The notes under the pieces are model-generated. The model ran no database searches. It had not been told where the DNA came from and saw nothing but the letters and a program-made list of their open reading frames with translations. Below are positions 21,028 to 31,742 of a stretch of DNA of 64,000 nt, piece after piece (position 1 is the stretch's first letter; every line of letters starts with the position of its first letter). Source of the DNA: Vreelandella nigrificans (GTDB taxonomy: Bacteria; Pseudomonadota; Gammaproteobacteria; Pseudomonadales; Halomonadaceae); assembly GCF_002374315.1 (NCBI RefSeq), contig NZ_NWUX01000001.1, positions 558,001 through 622,000 on the forward strand. Direction: 5' to 3'. Made by a program: the position numbers and the translations under genes.

Positions 21028-22074
21028 TTAGCGGCGCTGCCAACCTGCAGCATCGACTAGGCCCAACCCTTTTACAATGGCTTGCTCTACCCCTGCCGAT
21101 ATTGCCAACCCAACTTTACGACTTATCGATTTGGGAGGTTCTAGCTTCACGTGATAGACATCAGCTTCGGCCATACGCTCAACCAAATACGCCTCGCTAG
21201 TGCCGACACTATCTACCAGCTGCTGCTCAAGAGCTTCACTGCCATACCAGATCTCACCGGTTGCTAGCTTGTCGATATCCATGCTGGGGCGATGTTGGGA
21301 AACGTAGTTTTTGAATAATTGATGAGTGTTTTCCAAGTCATCAATAAACTTCTCACGCCCCTCTTGGGTATTCTCGCCTAAAACGGTCAAGGTGCGCTTA
21401 TATTTACCCGCGGTGAGAAGTTCAACATCAATGTCATGGCGTTTAAGTAGACGATGTATATTGGGAACTTGTGCAACAACGCCAATAGAGCCAATCACCG
21501 CAAACGGCGCTGCCTTGATATGGTTAGCTGTGCAGGCCATCATGTAACCGCCGCTCGCAGCAACCTTATCGATGCAAACGGTTGTTGTTAACCCAGCCAC
21601 ACGAAGCCGATCTAGTTGAGCCGCGGCGAGCCCATAGGCATGCACTAGCCCTCCCGCGGATTCTAAGCGAACAATCACTTCATCTTCAGTGCTGGCTACT
21701 TCGATAATTGCAGACACTTCCTGAGCAAACTGCTCTGTTTGAGACGCCTTTAAATCACCGTGAAAGTCTAGAACCCATACTTTTGCAGCATGCTGGTGCT
21801 CACTTTTGCCTTCTTTGGCGGCTTTGTGTTTGGCCTTCTCTTCTTGTCGAAAGGTTTTGATTAGCTTTTTACGCGCTCCCTGCTCTGTAGTGTGTACACG
21901 CAATCGACGTCCTCGAGCACGCCGCTGGTCATTTAGCGACTCGATACGAAGCTTGAGGCTATCATCGTTAGATTCTTTGCTACGCATCACAAGCAACAAA
22001 GTCATCCCCACCAGCGCCACTACAACAGCTGTCTGGATTAGGAATGTCCCCATATCTACAAGCCACTCGCTCAT
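21028..22074 (-). CDS. sohB: SohB-type inner-membrane S49 peptidase
   Basis: The 348-aa protein starts at MSEWLVDM, for which GGAGA is well spaced; the ATG two codons upstream is too close to it. An N-terminal membrane helix (about 8-30) is followed by a charged linker and then the S49 domain. The catalytic Ser lies in VAASGGYMMACTA, and the Lys lies downstream in the GKYKRTLTVLGENT loop. SohB is a SppA-like protease acting on periplasmic or membrane peptides. The gene is convergent with the ArsR gene. Confidence 0.9.
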   Translation of the reverse strand: MSEWLVDMGTFLIQTAVVVALVGMTLLLVMRSKESNDDSLKLRIESLNDQRRARGRRLRVHTTEQGARKKLIKTFRQEEKAKHKAAKEGKSEHQHAAKVWVLDFHGDLKASQTEQFAQEVSAIIEVASTEDEVIVRLESAGGLVHAYGLAAAQLDRLRVAGLTTTVCIDKVAASGGYMMACTANHIKAAPFAVIGSIGVVAQVPNIHRLLKRHDIDVELLTAGKYKRTLTVLGENTQEGREKFIDDLENTHQLFKNYVSQHRPSMDIDKLATGEIWYGSEALEQQLVDSVGTSEAYLVERMAEADVYHVKLEPPKSISRKVGLAISAGVEQAIVKGLGLVDAAGWQRR

Positions 22075-22299
22075 AAGCATTCTCCACCATAATGTTTAAA
22101 CGTTACGATCTTTCACTTAGATCATTCACTTTTCTGCGCATATGATCATCTACGCTTGCAGCTCTATCAATGGGCACCCCAAACTCATAGCATCATAGCC
22201 ACGACGCTTGATTAAAACGATTGTTTGAAATAGTCTCATGGGTAACGTGCTGATTCCTCAGTGCCTGCACTCTTAATCCACCTATAAGGAATTTGTATT

Positions 22300-22611
22300 A
22301 TGTCATCGAATACGCTTGAAAAGTTACAAGCCCGTTTCAACTCAGAAGCAGCAAAAGGCATGGATGAAGTGTTTCAATTCCATTTCACTGATGCAGGCAG
22401 TCACTACTTGAATATTCAAGACGGTACTCTCGATGCCCAAGAAGGCGAGCACGATGATCCTTCCGTTAGTTTGACTATGAGTACCGAGACCCTAAAAGGC
22501 ATCATGAGTGGCGACGTTAATGGCATGACAGCCTTCATGACTGGAAAACTGAAGGCGACAGGTAATGTCATGCTGGCTACCAAGCTCACCACCCTATTCC
22601 CGGGCAAGTAG
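22300..22611 (+). CDS. SCP2 sterol-binding-domain protein
   Basis: This 103-aa stand-alone SCP2 domain shows PSVSLTMSTETLKGIMSGDVNG and then AFMTGKLKATGNVMLATKL, the typical C-terminal segment of bacterial SCP2 proteins, which bind lipids or acyl-CoA. TAAGGAA precedes the start. It is monocistronic by position; the next gene is convergent. Confidence 0.85.
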   Translation: MSSNTLEKLQARFNSEAAKGMDEVFQFHFTDAGSHYLNIQDGTLDAQEGEHDDPSVSLTMSTETLKGIMSGDVNGMTAFMTGKLKATGNVMLATKLTTLFPGK

Positions 22612-22648
22612 CCTTCCAGGGAATAGAGTAGGTTACGGTAATTGATTG

Positions 22649-23431
22649 TTAATTACGCCAACGTGCCAAGTGAGTCTCAATGAGCTCACGCGAGATAGAG
22701 TAAGGCGGCGGCAGCGCGGGTAGCTGTCGCGGCGAAAACCACGCGGCATCGCTAATCTCGACTCCATCAATATGAATACGCCGCGTGGTTGCTTCAGCAA
22801 AAAAGCCAAACATAAGCGAGTGCGGAAATGGCCACGCCTGACTTTGGTGGTAACGCAGCTGGTCAACGTGCACCCCCACCTCTTCAAATACTTCCCGATG
22901 TACGGCCTCCTCAGCAGACTCTCCAGGCTCAATAAACCCCGCAAGCGTTGAATACCGCCCTGGTGGAAAACGAGGGCTACGCGCTAGCAACATCGCCTCA
23001 CCGCAAGTTACCAAGGTAATGATACAAGGTGAAATACGCGGATAATTGCGATGCCCACAAGCGTGGCAATGCATGGCGAATTCAGCCTCCAGCTTAGTCG
23101 CTTTTTCTCCACAGCGGCCACAGAAACGATGATTCTCCAACCAAGCACCTACCTGTAGCGCCGTAGAAAGCAGGCTAAACCATGATGCGGGTAAATCTCC
23201 GAGCCATTGTCGACCGTCTATCCAACCATCCCCTGGTGTGCTTTCAACCAGCAGTGCTACCGGCTCATCGTGCCAATAGCATAATGGCTGCATCTCCTCA
23301 CTCCAGGGCTGTAAAGGCTGCAAGGGCGTCAGCTCGCCACCAGCTAATAAGGGCGCAGGAGCCAAGTGGCTACGGGCGACACGGATAACGCGCCCTTCAC
23401 GCGCATGGTGGGGAATTTCACGTCTAAGCAT
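22649..23431 (-). CDS. nudC: NAD+ diphosphatase / RNA decapping enzyme NudC
   Basis: The 260-aa protein starts at MLRREIPHH, whose ATG overlaps the dnaQ stop; a longer frame lies within dnaQ. It has a zinc ribbon (CGRCG and CHACG, about 100-125) and a Nudix box GFIEPGESAEEAVHREVFEE followed by VGV, then the SQAWPFPHSLM motif typical of NudC. It cleaves NAD(H) and removes NAD caps from RNA. It is the last gene of the methyltransferase-rnhA-dnaQ-nudC row. Confidence 0.92.
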   Translation of the reverse strand: MLRREIPHHAREGRVIRVARSHLAPAPLLAGGELTPLQPLQPWSEEMQPLCYWHDEPVALLVESTPGDGWIDGRQWLGDLPASWFSLLSTALQVGAWLENHRFCGRCGEKATKLEAEFAMHCHACGHRNYPRISPCIITLVTCGEAMLLARSPRFPPGRYSTLAGFIEPGESAEEAVHREVFEEVGVHVDQLRYHQSQAWPFPHSLMFGFFAEATTRRIHIDGVEISDAAWFSPRQLPALPPPYSISRELIETHLARWRN

Positions 23432-24158
23432 CAGTGCGGAGTTCCTCAAACCAGCGTAGCTTATGTGTTTGGCATTTAGCTTGATGCGCAGCTTGTTCGT
23501 CAGTAGTAGGGCGAATAACTCGTAACTGCCCAGGGCTAAGCGACAGCCGCTCAACAGATAGCCCCTCGTTGGTCTGGTGCTCTTGCTGCTTGCTGGAGGC
23601 CTCAGCGTCTAACGTTAGTGCTGTTTGGCCTCCCGTCATCGCCAAGTAAACGTCTGCTAGAATCTCGGCATCTAGCAAAGCACCATGTAATACGCGGTGC
23701 CCATTATCTATATCGTATCGCTTACATAGTGCATCTAAGTTATTACGCTGGCCGGGGTGCATCTCCCTCGCCATGACCAACGTATCAAGAATACGACAAT
23801 GTTCTCGCACTGGGCCTAGCACCGGCGCTTTACGCCGCTGATTGAGCATCGTTAGCTCATGATCAATGAACCCAACATCGAAAGGCGCGTTGTGAATAAC
23901 TAGCTCAGCACCTTCGATAAATGCCCAAAAAGCATCTGCAATTTCTGCAAATACTGGTTCATTAGCCACTTTGGCATCGTCAATACCATGAACCGCAACG
24001 ACTTCAGCGTCGATATGCCGCTCTGGGTTAATGTATTGATGATAGGAGCGGCCGGTAAACCGTCGATTAATCATTTCAACAGCACCAATTTCCACCAATC
24101 GGTGACCATCTTTTGGATCAATACCGGTAGTTTCAGTATCTAAAATCACTTGGCGCAT
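23424..24158 (-). CDS. dnaQ: DNA polymerase III epsilon subunit (proofreading exonuclease)
   Basis: The 244-aa protein carries DEDDh motifs: LDTETTGID (ExoI), [11 protein letters not shown] (ExoII) and [14 protein letters not shown] (ExoIII with His and Asp). The C-terminal 60 residues are the polymerase-binding tail. The gene overlaps rnhA by 13 bases, as in many gammaproteobacteria, where rnhA and dnaQ are neighbours. Confidence 0.95.
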   Translation of the reverse strand: MRQVILDTETTGIDPKDGHRLVEIGAVEMINRRFTGRSYHQYINPERHIDAEVVAVHGIDDAKVANEPVFAEIADAFWAFIEGAELVIHNAPFDVGFIDHELTMLNQRRKAPVLGPVREHCRILDTLVMAREMHPGQRNNLDALCKRYDIDNGHRVLHGALLDAEILADVYLAMTGGQTALTLDAEASSKQQEHQTNEGLSVERLSLSPGQLRVIRPTTDEQAAHQAKCQTHKLRWFEELRTDA

Positions 24159-24625
24159 GTGGTATTCCTCTGATGCTCATCAATGGCTTCATTCGCTAAG
24201 GCATCTGCTCGCTCATTTCCAGGGTGACCGCTATGCCCTTTTACCCAGTGCCAATCTACGCTATGCCGCTGGGTTTCCTCATGCAGAGTTTTCCAAAGCT
24301 CAGCGTTTTTTACCGGCTGTTTCGCTGCTGTTTTCCAACCGCGTTTGATCCAATTATGGATCCACTGAGTAATCCCCTGACGAACGTATTGAGAGTCAGT
24401 CCAGAGGGATACTTCGCAGGGTTTATTAAGTGTTCTCAGCGCCATAATGGCTGCCATTAACTCCATACGGTTATTCGTTGTCTCGGCTTCATAGCCTTTT
24501 AATGTCTTCTCATGCTGACCACTTGAGAGCACGACCCCCCAGCCACCCGGACCTGGATTTCCTCGGCACGCCCCATCGGTATAAATTGTCACCCGGGGCA
24601 GCCCTTCGGCTGCTTGCTTACTCAC
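24146..24625 (-). CDS. rnhA: Ribonuclease HI
   Basis: The 159-aa protein removes RNA from RNA-DNA hybrids. Active-site carboxylates appear in [15 protein letters not shown] (Asp), NRMELMA (Glu), WTDSQYV (Asp) and the last Asp in [12 protein letters not shown]. Its start overlaps the methyltransferase stop by 8 bases, and its end overlaps dnaQ. Confidence 0.96.
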   Translation of the reverse strand: MSKQAAEGLPRVTIYTDGACRGNPGPGGWGVVLSSGQHEKTLKGYEAETTNNRMELMAAIMALRTLNKPCEVSLWTDSQYVRQGITQWIHNWIKRGWKTAAKQPVKNAELWKTLHEETQRHSVDWHWVKGHSGHPGNERADALANEAIDEHQRNTTCAK

Positions 24626-25418
24626 GCTCTCTATCCTTTTTCAGACGACCTTGGTTTGAAGAGTGGCAGTGCGCTGAAGCACCGTTACGCGTCGCTCCAA
24701 GCGAGGAGGCAGAAATCGGAGCACGCAGCCCAAATTTGACTCGTTCGATGGGCGCATGACGCTCGCGACGCTGCGCTTGAATCATATAGCTTTCACCTAA
24801 AGGGAGGTTATGCCGTCGACCCCAAGCCTCCCAGTGCTCGCCACAAGTGGCGCTCATTGGACCACGAAAGCAGCAGTAGTCTACGCGTTCTACCTTAAAG
24901 TCGACAAATGCCAGCCAATCCCGTAGCCGATTAGCAGTGCGCCATTGCCCATTCCAGGGAAACTGCGACCGTTTTTTACGCCAGCGCTGGGCTAAACCAC
25001 CAAGACCAACTGGGTTAAAACCAAACAGAACCAAAACACCGTTATCAGCCGTCACTCGTGCTGCTTCTTGAAGTGTAAAATGGGCATCCGGCAAATGCTC
25101 TAACCAATGATGCACAACTACTGTATCCATGCAGCGGTCAGGTAGGGCTAACTGATCCGGTGGGCATATAAGTGTTGACGTTGACTCAGCCAGTGAACGA
25201 ACAGGCGCCCAGCGAACCACATGGGGTATAGCTGACATAGTCATTAACGCTGGTCCCATGCTCATCTCTAAACTATGCCCACCTTTACGTCCTTCCACTA
25301 CAGGGCCAAGGCAAGCACGCTGCACATCCCACAGCGAACGGCCGGCCTCGGTTTGCCAATACGCCTCGCTTTGAGCCATCTGCTTTGCCAGCATGAGTGC
25401 CATCGCCGAATTTGACAT
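24618..25418 (-). CDS. Class I SAM-dependent methyltransferase (rnhA neighbour)
   Basis: This 266-aa protein is of the type found between rnhA and gloB in pseudomonads and relatives. The post-motif region is clear ([20 protein letters not shown], then [21 protein letters not shown]), typical of methyltransf_11 proteins. The glycine-rich SAM loop that should lie near residues 45-55 is degenerate ([14 protein letters not shown]), so catalysis may be altered. The substrate is unknown. It is the first gene of the four-gene minus-strand cluster and is divergent from gloB. Confidence 0.82.
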   Translation of the reverse strand: MSNSAMALMLAKQMAQSEAYWQTEAGRSLWDVQRACLGPVVEGRKGGHSLEMSMGPALMTMSAIPHVVRWAPVRSLAESTSTLICPPDQLALPDRCMDTVVVHHWLEHLPDAHFTLQEAARVTADNGVLVLFGFNPVGLGGLAQRWRKKRSQFPWNGQWRTANRLRDWLAFVDFKVERVDYCCFRGPMSATCGEHWEAWGRRHNLPLGESYMIQAQRRERHAPIERVKFGLRAPISASSLGATRNGASAHCHSSNQGRLKKDRERE

Positions 25419-25553
25419 GAACAGCGCTTACCTCCACAGTATTGACCTTTTAACGTCTTTAATATGCTGTTTTAGGCATCATAAAACCCTAAATAGCGCT
25501 TATCCATTAACTCTGCGTGTAATCACCTATACGAACTTCAAAGGATCTCGCCC

Positions 25554-26321
25554 ATGATGAGCGTGACACCGATTCCTGCCCTTAGCGATAACTATATTTG
25601 GCTAATAAGACAAGATACCAGTCAAAGCGTTTGCGTGGTGGATCCTGGTGAAGCGGCGCCTGTCATCGAGCGTCTTGAGCGTGAGTCTTTGCAGTTGGAA
25701 ACCATTTTGGTTACTCACCACCACCATGATCATACCGGTGGGCTGCATGAGTTGATTAAACGCTACTCACCCCGTGTAGTGGGTCCTGCAAACTCATCAA
25801 TTGAAGGTGTTAACGAGCCGGTTGGTGATGGCGACGAAGTAAGGATCTTAGGGCGCTTATTTGAAGTAATAGCCACGCCTGGCCACACCTTAGACCACCT
25901 AAGCTATTTCACCCCAGGTATCCCTGCTCTGCTTTTCTGTGGCGACACGTTATTTTGTGCCGGTTGCGGCCGTCTGTTTGAAGGGTCACCAGCACAAATG
26001 TTCGCTTCACTGAAAAGATTTATGGAACTCCCAGAGGATACACTGGTCTTTGCAGCCCATGAGTATACGTTGGCCAATCTGCTATTTGCTCAAGCTGCAG
26101 ACCCAAGCAATGAAAACATTAAATACGCCTTGCAAGAGAGTGAGAAGGCGCGCGCCTTAGATAGGCCCACTTTACCCAGCACGATAGGACGCGAGCTGAA
26201 AATTAACCCTTATCTACGCGTGGATACTGACAGTGTACGCCAAGCAGCAGGCACTCAGGGCTCTAATGACGATGATCTCGCAACGTTCACCACTCTGCGC
26301 GAGTGGAAGAACCGTTTTTAA
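25554..26321 (+). CDS. gloB: Hydroxyacylglutathione hydrolase (glyoxalase II)
   Basis: This 255-aa metallo-beta-lactamase-fold enzyme hydrolyses S-lactoylglutathione in methylglyoxal detoxification. The metal site THHHHDHTGG, ATPGHTLDHLSY, FCGDTLFCAGCGRLFEG and the AAHEYTLANL motif are all present, as is the C-terminal glutathione-binding region. AAAGGAT precedes two adjacent ATG codons; the second could also be used. Confidence 0.95.
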   Translation: MMSVTPIPALSDNYIWLIRQDTSQSVCVVDPGEAAPVIERLERESLQLETILVTHHHHDHTGGLHELIKRYSPRVVGPANSSIEGVNEPVGDGDEVRILGRLFEVIATPGHTLDHLSYFTPGIPALLFCGDTLFCAGCGRLFEGSPAQMFASLKRFMELPEDTLVFAAHEYTLANLLFAQAADPSNENIKYALQESEKARALDRPTLPSTIGRELKINPYLRVDTDSVRQAAGTQGSNDDDLATFTTLREWKNRF

Positions 26322-26350
26322 GTAAGCTATCGAAAAGAAACGAACCGACT

Positions 26351-27571
26351 ATGACGTATCGAACGATTCGCCAGCGCTTATTATTAAGCGCTGGCAGTAC
26401 TGTAATAATGGGCCTTCTGATGGCTGCAGCAGCAAGCTCTCAGGCATCTGCAACTAATTATAGCAGCACTTACCCGTCAGCCACGCCAGCCCCATCAGCA
26501 GCGGCAGACTCACACACCTCAGCACGCCCCTCCACGTTTTATACCCATTTCTGGGAATCGCTGGTGCTAGAGCCACGAGATGCTTGGAGCGCCCTACGCG
26601 CAAACTTCCAATGGCAAGATAAGCAGCTCTCTCCAGAGGCTCAGGCCAGAGTGGACAAATGGATAGAGCACTATCAGGCAAGCCCACAAAATATCGTCGC
26701 AATTACACAGCGCTCTGCTCCGTGGCTAGCATGGATTACACAGCAGGTTGAAGAGCGAGGGTTGCCGGGTGAAATCGCCTTAATTCCTTTTGTCGAAAGC
26801 TCTTTCGACCCTAGCGCTCGAAGCCATCGAGGTGCCGCAGGATTATGGCAATTTATGCCAGGCACAGGTGATGCACTAGGCCTTGTACGTAACGGTAACT
26901 ATGATGGCCGTTTAGATGTAGTAACGTCCACCGACGCAGCACTTGAATACCTGGAAATGCAGGCAGACCAGTGGTATGAGGGTGACTTGATGCTATCACT
27001 AGCGGCGTATAATGCTGGCGCAGGCACCGTGAACCGTGCTCAAAGACAAGCATTAAGCCAAGGTCTATCAGGCGAGTATTGGGATCTTGCTCTACCCAAT
27101 GAAACCATGCAGTACGTCCCTAAGCTAAAAGCAATTGCTACAATTATTAGTGATCCTGAATTTTATGGCGTCGACCTACCCGAGATCCACTCAGATCCCG
27201 CTTTTGCAAAGGTACGATTGGAGCAACCGGTTAGCCTTGCCCAAGCATCACAGCTATTAGATGTTAGCCAAGCAGCGCTGGCCGAGCTAAACCCTGGCCT
27301 GCTTAATGGCAGTATCGATCCAAACAGTGCACAGACCTTATTAGTGCCCGAAGAAGTAGATACCCAGGTGTTAGCTCAGCTTTCACAGTCTGGCAATAGC
27401 ACACTCACCACTGCTGAGGCACCAGATACTTACCGCGTTGAAAATGGTGACAACCTATCGGCGATCGCAGCACGCTATAATCTTGATCAGCAGGACTTAA
27501 TTAGGTGGAATGCAATAGATCGCCCGGAAGCACTTCAGCCAGGCCAGCTACTTAGCCTTTCTGGGCGTTGA
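26351..27571 (+). CDS. mltD: Membrane-bound lytic murein transglycosylase D
   Basis: The 406-aa protein starts at MTYRTIRQ, 29 bases after gloB. It has an N-terminal signal (about 8-34) without a lipobox Cys, unlike E. coli MltD. The SLT domain follows, with the catalytic Glu in IPFVESSFDP and then GAAGLWQFMPGT and SLAAYNAGAGTVNRA. One degenerate and one good LysM repeat (YRVENGDNLSAIAARYNL) lie at the C-terminus. It cleaves peptidoglycan in the periplasm. Adjacency to gloB is the same as in E. coli. Confidence 0.92.
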   Translation: MTYRTIRQRLLLSAGSTVIMGLLMAAAASSQASATNYSSTYPSATPAPSAAADSHTSARPSTFYTHFWESLVLEPRDAWSALRANFQWQDKQLSPEAQARVDKWIEHYQASPQNIVAITQRSAPWLAWITQQVEERGLPGEIALIPFVESSFDPSARSHRGAAGLWQFMPGTGDALGLVRNGNYDGRLDVVTSTDAALEYLEMQADQWYEGDLMLSLAAYNAGAGTVNRAQRQALSQGLSGEYWDLALPNETMQYVPKLKAIATIISDPEFYGVDLPEIHSDPAFAKVRLEQPVSLAQASQLLDVSQAALAELNPGLLNGSIDPNSAQTLLVPEEVDTQVLAQLSQSGNSTLTTAEAPDTYRVENGDNLSAIAARYNLDQQDLIRWNAIDRPEALQPGQLLSLSGR

Positions 27572-27677
27572 AACGAGGTAGCATAGACTTTATCACTTGA
27601 GCTTTTATTTATGCTCTGTTTCATGGGTTTTGTTACGACGGTTTGTTACTGCAGTTCGTTACTACAGGAAGTTACCA

Positions 27678-29555
27678 ATGCCACGCGGTGTGTTGTTTAC
27701 TAATACGCTTTTGATCATAAGCGGCTTCCTGCTTAGCATGTCGCTATTTGCTTCAGATGGTCTCGTTGAAACCACTCCGCCCGGCCCCGTTGAAACCACT
27801 CATGGGTTGTCCTTGTACGACAACCCAGAGCTAGCCGAAGACTTTGCTTATTTCCCCCACGTCAATCCGGTGGCCCCAAAAGGTGGCACTATCACTCACA
27901 CTGCTGTGGGCGGTAGCTTTGACTCAACGAACCCCTTTATTATTCGAGGAACCCCAGCCACCGGCATTTCGAACATCTATGACACATTGATGACGAGCAA
28001 CCCAGGAGAGCCCTTTAGCCTATATGGATTACTAGCAAAAGGTGTTCGTTTAGACCCTGATCGTCACTGGATTGAGTTTGATCTTCGCCCTGAGGCACGC
28101 TTTCAGGATGGTGAGCCAGTTACTGCCTACGATGTCGTCTTCACCTTTAACCTACTGCGTGAAAAAGCCAATCCCTTTTACGCTAGCTACTATGCGGGTG
28201 TTGAGCGGGTCATTGCGCAAAGCGAACATCAGGTGCGTTTTGAATTCAACAATACCGAGTCTCGTGAGCTACCACTTATCGTGGCTCAGCTACCTATTCT
28301 GCCCCGCCACTATTGGGAGCCTCGGGACTTTACATCACCCACCCTAGCGGCACACCCTGGATCCGGCCCCTACCGCATTGGTGATGTAGATCCTGGGCGG
28401 CGCATCGTGTTTAAGCGGGATGAGAACTACTGGGGGAAAGATTTACCCGTAAATATAGGCCGTCATAATATCGATCGAATTATTTATGAGTACTACCGCG
28501 ATCGCGATATTGCCTGGGAAGCCTTCAAAGCTGGGCTAACCGACTTTCGCATTGATGCTCGCGCAGCCACCTGGGCAATTGGCTATGATTTTCCGGCTTA
28601 TCGGGACGGCTTGATTAAGCGTATTACTGTACCAGACGTAAATCCTTCGATGATGCAGGCGTTTGTATTCAACCTGCGTAAAGAGCAGTTTCAAGACCCA
28701 CGGGTTCGTGAGGCGCTTAGCCTAACGTTCGATTTCCCATGGCTAAATACAAATATTTTCTATGGTACTTATCAGCGTACTGAAAGCTTTTTTCAGAATT
28801 CTGAAATGGAAGCCACCGGGCTACCATCGGAAGATGAGCTGGCGCTTTTAGAGCCATTCAGAGACGAGCTGCTCGCCTCACACCGCTCTGAACGACTTTT
28901 TACCGACCCGCTGCCCATCGAGCACCCTACCAATCTGCGTGATAGGCTGAGGCTCGGCCTGGACTTGCTACATGAGGCAGGATATGAAGTTGATAACGGC
29001 GTTCTGGTCAATAACGAAACAGGCCGCCCCCTCAGCGTAGAAGTACTGCTATATGATTCAGGCTTAGAACGTGTAGTGCAGCCGATGCTACGCAATATGG
29101 CGCGGCTTGGCGTACAGACTTCACTTCGCATCGTTGATATCAATCAGTTTCTTAATCGGCTACGCAGCTATGACTACGATATGGTTATTAGCCATTTCCC
29201 TCAATCTAATAACCCAGGCAATGAACAACGTGACTACTGGACCAGCGCCGCTGCTGAAGCTCCACAAAGCCGCAACCGGATGGCTCTAGCCCACCCTGCC
29301 GTTGACGCACTAGTTGAGCAGTTAATACGCGCTGAAGATCGTGAAACACTAGACACTGTCACCCATGCCCTTGATAGAGTGCTGCGCTGGGGGTTTTACG
29401 TCATACCCCACTACCACTCGGGTGAATCCCGTATCGCCGTTTGGGATAAGTTTGGCTATCCAGAGCCATTCCCAGAATACGCCATGGACTTAGATGCCTG
29501 GTGGGTAGATACCGAACGTGAAGCAGCCTTGCAGCGACGTAATCGTCGGCGCTGA
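27678..29555 (+). CDS. yejA: Peptide ABC transporter substrate-binding protein YejA
   Basis: The 625-aa protein starts at MPRGVLFTN, with AGGAAG eight bases upstream. A signal peptide (to about residue 22, SLFAS) precedes an SBP_bac_5 domain with the YejA-specific start [20 protein letters not shown], and later [15 protein letters not shown]. YejABEF imports peptides and, in E. coli, microcin C. The gene opens a four-gene operon in the standard A-B-E-F order. Confidence 0.93.
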   Translation: MPRGVLFTNTLLIISGFLLSMSLFASDGLVETTPPGPVETTHGLSLYDNPELAEDFAYFPHVNPVAPKGGTITHTAVGGSFDSTNPFIIRGTPATGISNIYDTLMTSNPGEPFSLYGLLAKGVRLDPDRHWIEFDLRPEARFQDGEPVTAYDVVFTFNLLREKANPFYASYYAGVERVIAQSEHQVRFEFNNTESRELPLIVAQLPILPRHYWEPRDFTSPTLAAHPGSGPYRIGDVDPGRRIVFKRDENYWGKDLPVNIGRHNIDRIIYEYYRDRDIAWEAFKAGLTDFRIDARAATWAIGYDFPAYRDGLIKRITVPDVNPSMMQAFVFNLRKEQFQDPRVREALSLTFDFPWLNTNIFYGTYQRTESFFQNSEMEATGLPSEDELALLEPFRDELLASHRSERLFTDPLPIEHPTNLRDRLRLGLDLLHEAGYEVDNGVLVNNETGRPLSVEVLLYDSGLERVVQPMLRNMARLGVQTSLRIVDINQFLNRLRSYDYDMVISHFPQSNNPGNEQRDYWTSAAAEAPQSRNRMALAHPAVDALVEQLIRAEDRETLDTVTHALDRVLRWGFYVIPHYHSGESRIAVWDKFGYPEPFPEYAMDLDAWWVDTEREAALQRRNRRR

Positions 29556-29590
29556 GCCTTGCTAAATCACAACGACTCACGGAGTGCACT

Positions 29591-30664
29591 GTGGCACGCT
29601 ATACCCTTCGCCGACTGCTACTAATGATACCTACGCTGTTCGGTATCATGCTGCTTAATTTTATTATTGTACAAGCGGCCCCTGGCGGGCCTATTGATCA
29701 AATGCTAGCGCGCTTTGAGGGCGCTGATGCAATGGCAAGCACGCGCCTGGATATGGGTGGTGCGGATATCCAAGTAAGCGATGATTCGCGTGGCGCAAGA
29801 GGAATCGACCCTCGCTTTATTGAACAGTTAGAGCAACAGTTTGGCTTTGACAAACCCGCTCACGAGCGGTTTATTGGGATGATGGTGGATTATCTCACCT
29901 TCGATTTCGGCACCAGCTTCTTTCGTGACCGCCCAGTAATTGAACTGATGATAGAACGACTGCCTGTATCTATCTCACTTGGGCTGTGGACGACATTACT
30001 GGTCTACTTAGTTTCAATTCCTTTAGGAATACGTAAAGCGTTACGCCACGGGTCACGTTTTGATGTATGGACTTCAGGCTTGGTCGTTGTAGGCTACGCG
30101 ATTCCCGGCTTTCTATTTGCCATTCTGCTTATCGTGCTGTTCGCGGGAGGAACTTACCTGGACTGGTTCCCGCTACGCGGCTTGACCTCGCCGGACTTTG
30201 CAGAGCTATCCACCTGGGGAAAAATAAAAGATTACTTCTGGCATATCACACTACCCGTCACCGCCGCTGCCATTGGCAGTTTCGCTACGCTCACCATGTT
30301 GACCAAAAATAGTTTTTTAGACGAAATCCATAAACAATACGTTTTAACGGCTAGGGCCAAAGGAGCAGACGAGCATCGCATCCTCTACGGGCATGTTTTC
30401 CGCAATGCAATGCTCATTATTATTGCGGGCTTACCGTCTGCAATGATCGGTATTTTTTTTACCGGCGCACTGCTTATAGAGGTAATTTTCTCCCTGGATG
30501 GCTTAGGCCTGCTGGGCTTCGAGGCAGTTATGCAGCGAGATTACCCAGTGATTTTTGGAACGCTATTTCTGTATACCGTCATCGGACTGTTGCTAAAGCT
30601 GGTGTCTGACCTTACCTATGTGTGGGTTGACCCTCGCATCGACTTTTCGTCGCGGGAGTCATAA
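29591..30664 (+). CDS. yejB: Peptide ABC transporter permease YejB
   Basis: This 357-aa DppB-type permease starts with GTG. It has the membrane-start [19 protein letters not shown] and the EAA loop in [21 protein letters not shown], with about six helices. The long loop at 40-85 is typical of YejB. It lies 35 bases downstream of yejA. Confidence 0.93.
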   Translation: MARYTLRRLLLMIPTLFGIMLLNFIIVQAAPGGPIDQMLARFEGADAMASTRLDMGGADIQVSDDSRGARGIDPRFIEQLEQQFGFDKPAHERFIGMMVDYLTFDFGTSFFRDRPVIELMIERLPVSISLGLWTTLLVYLVSIPLGIRKALRHGSRFDVWTSGLVVVGYAIPGFLFAILLIVLFAGGTYLDWFPLRGLTSPDFAELSTWGKIKDYFWHITLPVTAAAIGSFATLTMLTKNSFLDEIHKQYVLTARAKGADEHRILYGHVFRNAMLIIIAGLPSAMIGIFFTGALLIEVIFSLDGLGLLGFEAVMQRDYPVIFGTLFLYTVIGLLLKLVSDLTYVWVDPRIDFSSRES

Positions 30665-30668
30665 GTAT

Positions 30669-31742
30669 ATGCACTTTATTACCTCGCGCCTTTCACCAAT
30701 TACACAGCGTCGCTTAGCGGCATTTAAAGCTAACCGCCGCGCACGGGTCTCGCTGTGGCTATTTAGCACGTTATTCATTGTCAGCTTATTCGCTGAACTT
30801 ATCGCCAATGACAAACCTATCGTGATGCAGTACCAAGGCCAGTGGTACTTACCACTGCTAGTAGACTACCCGGAAACTGAGTTTGGCGGATTTTTACCCA
30901 CCCGCACCGATTATTTAGATCCTTTCATCCAACAGCAGATCAGCGACCACGGCTGGGCGCTTTGGCCTGTCATACCGTTCTCCTATCAAACGTTGGATAT
31001 GCAGATGACCCAACCCTCCCCCGCTCCGCCGGATAACCGCCATTGGCTAGGCACCGACGACCAAGGGAGAGATGTACTGGCGCGGGTGATTTACGGGTTC
31101 AGGCTTTCGGTGGCGTTTGCCCTTGTGCTCACCGCTGGTTCGCTGGTGATGGGTGTCGTCGTGGGTGGGGTTCAGGGTTATTTTGGCGGCAAAGTAGACC
31201 TCATCGGCCAGCGTATGACTGAGATATGGTCGGGGTTGCCGGTGCTATTTCTGCTGATTATTTTGGCCAGCTTTGTGCAGCCTGGCTTTTGGTGGTTATT
31301 GGGTATTATGCTGCTCTTTTCTTGGCTGGGCCTAGTGGATATCGTGCGCGCCGAATTTTTGCGCGCCCGTAACCTTGAATATGTGCGTGCTGCTAAGGCG
31401 ATGGGGCTACCCTCTCGGCTAATCATGTGGCGCCACGTTTTGCCAAATGCCATGGTGGCAACGCTTACATTTATCCCTTTCCTGTTTACCGGCGCTATAG
31501 GCACCCTGACAGCGCTAGACTTCCTGGGCTTTGGGCTCCCTCCAGGTGCCCCCTCGCTAGGGGAGCTAGCCGCTCAAGGTAAAAACAACCTGCATGCGCC
31601 CTGGCTGGGTATTACTGCATTCATGACGTTGGCGATTATGCTTTCTCTACTCGTATTTATTGGTGAAGGTTTGCGCGATGCATTCGACCCGCGCCATGTT
31701 ACGCAGCGCCCTTCATCAGCCCAGGAAGCAACTCATGTTTGA
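30669..31742 (+). CDS. yejE: Peptide ABC transporter permease YejE
   Basis: The 357-aa protein starts at MHFITSRL, five bases after yejB; CGGGAG lies 11 bases upstream. It is a DppC-type permease with an extended periplasmic segment after the first helix (YPETEFGGFLPTRTDYLDPF) that marks the YejE subgroup. The EAA loop is YVRAAKAMGLPSRLIMWRHV. Confidence 0.93.
   Translation: MHFITSRLSPITQRRLAAFKANRRARVSLWLFSTLFIVSLFAELIANDKPIVMQYQGQWYLPLLVDYPETEFGGFLPTRTDYLDPFIQQQISDHGWALWPVIPFSYQTLDMQMTQPSPAPPDNRHWLGTDDQGRDVLARVIYGFRLSVAFALVLTAGSLVMGVVVGGVQGYFGGKVDLIGQRMTEIWSGLPVLFLLIILASFVQPGFWWLLGIMLLFSWLGLVDIVRAEFLRARNLEYVRAAKAMGLPSRLIMWRHVLPNAMVATLTFIPFLFTGAIGTLTALDFLGFGLPPGAPSLGELAAQGKNNLHAPWLGITAFMTLAIMLSLLVFIGEGLRDAFDPRHVTQRPSSAQEATHV

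Noticed and set aside
30067..30312. An 81-aa plus-strand frame within yejB
   Set aside because: Shadow of the yejB reading frame; the permease in the main frame is unmistakable.
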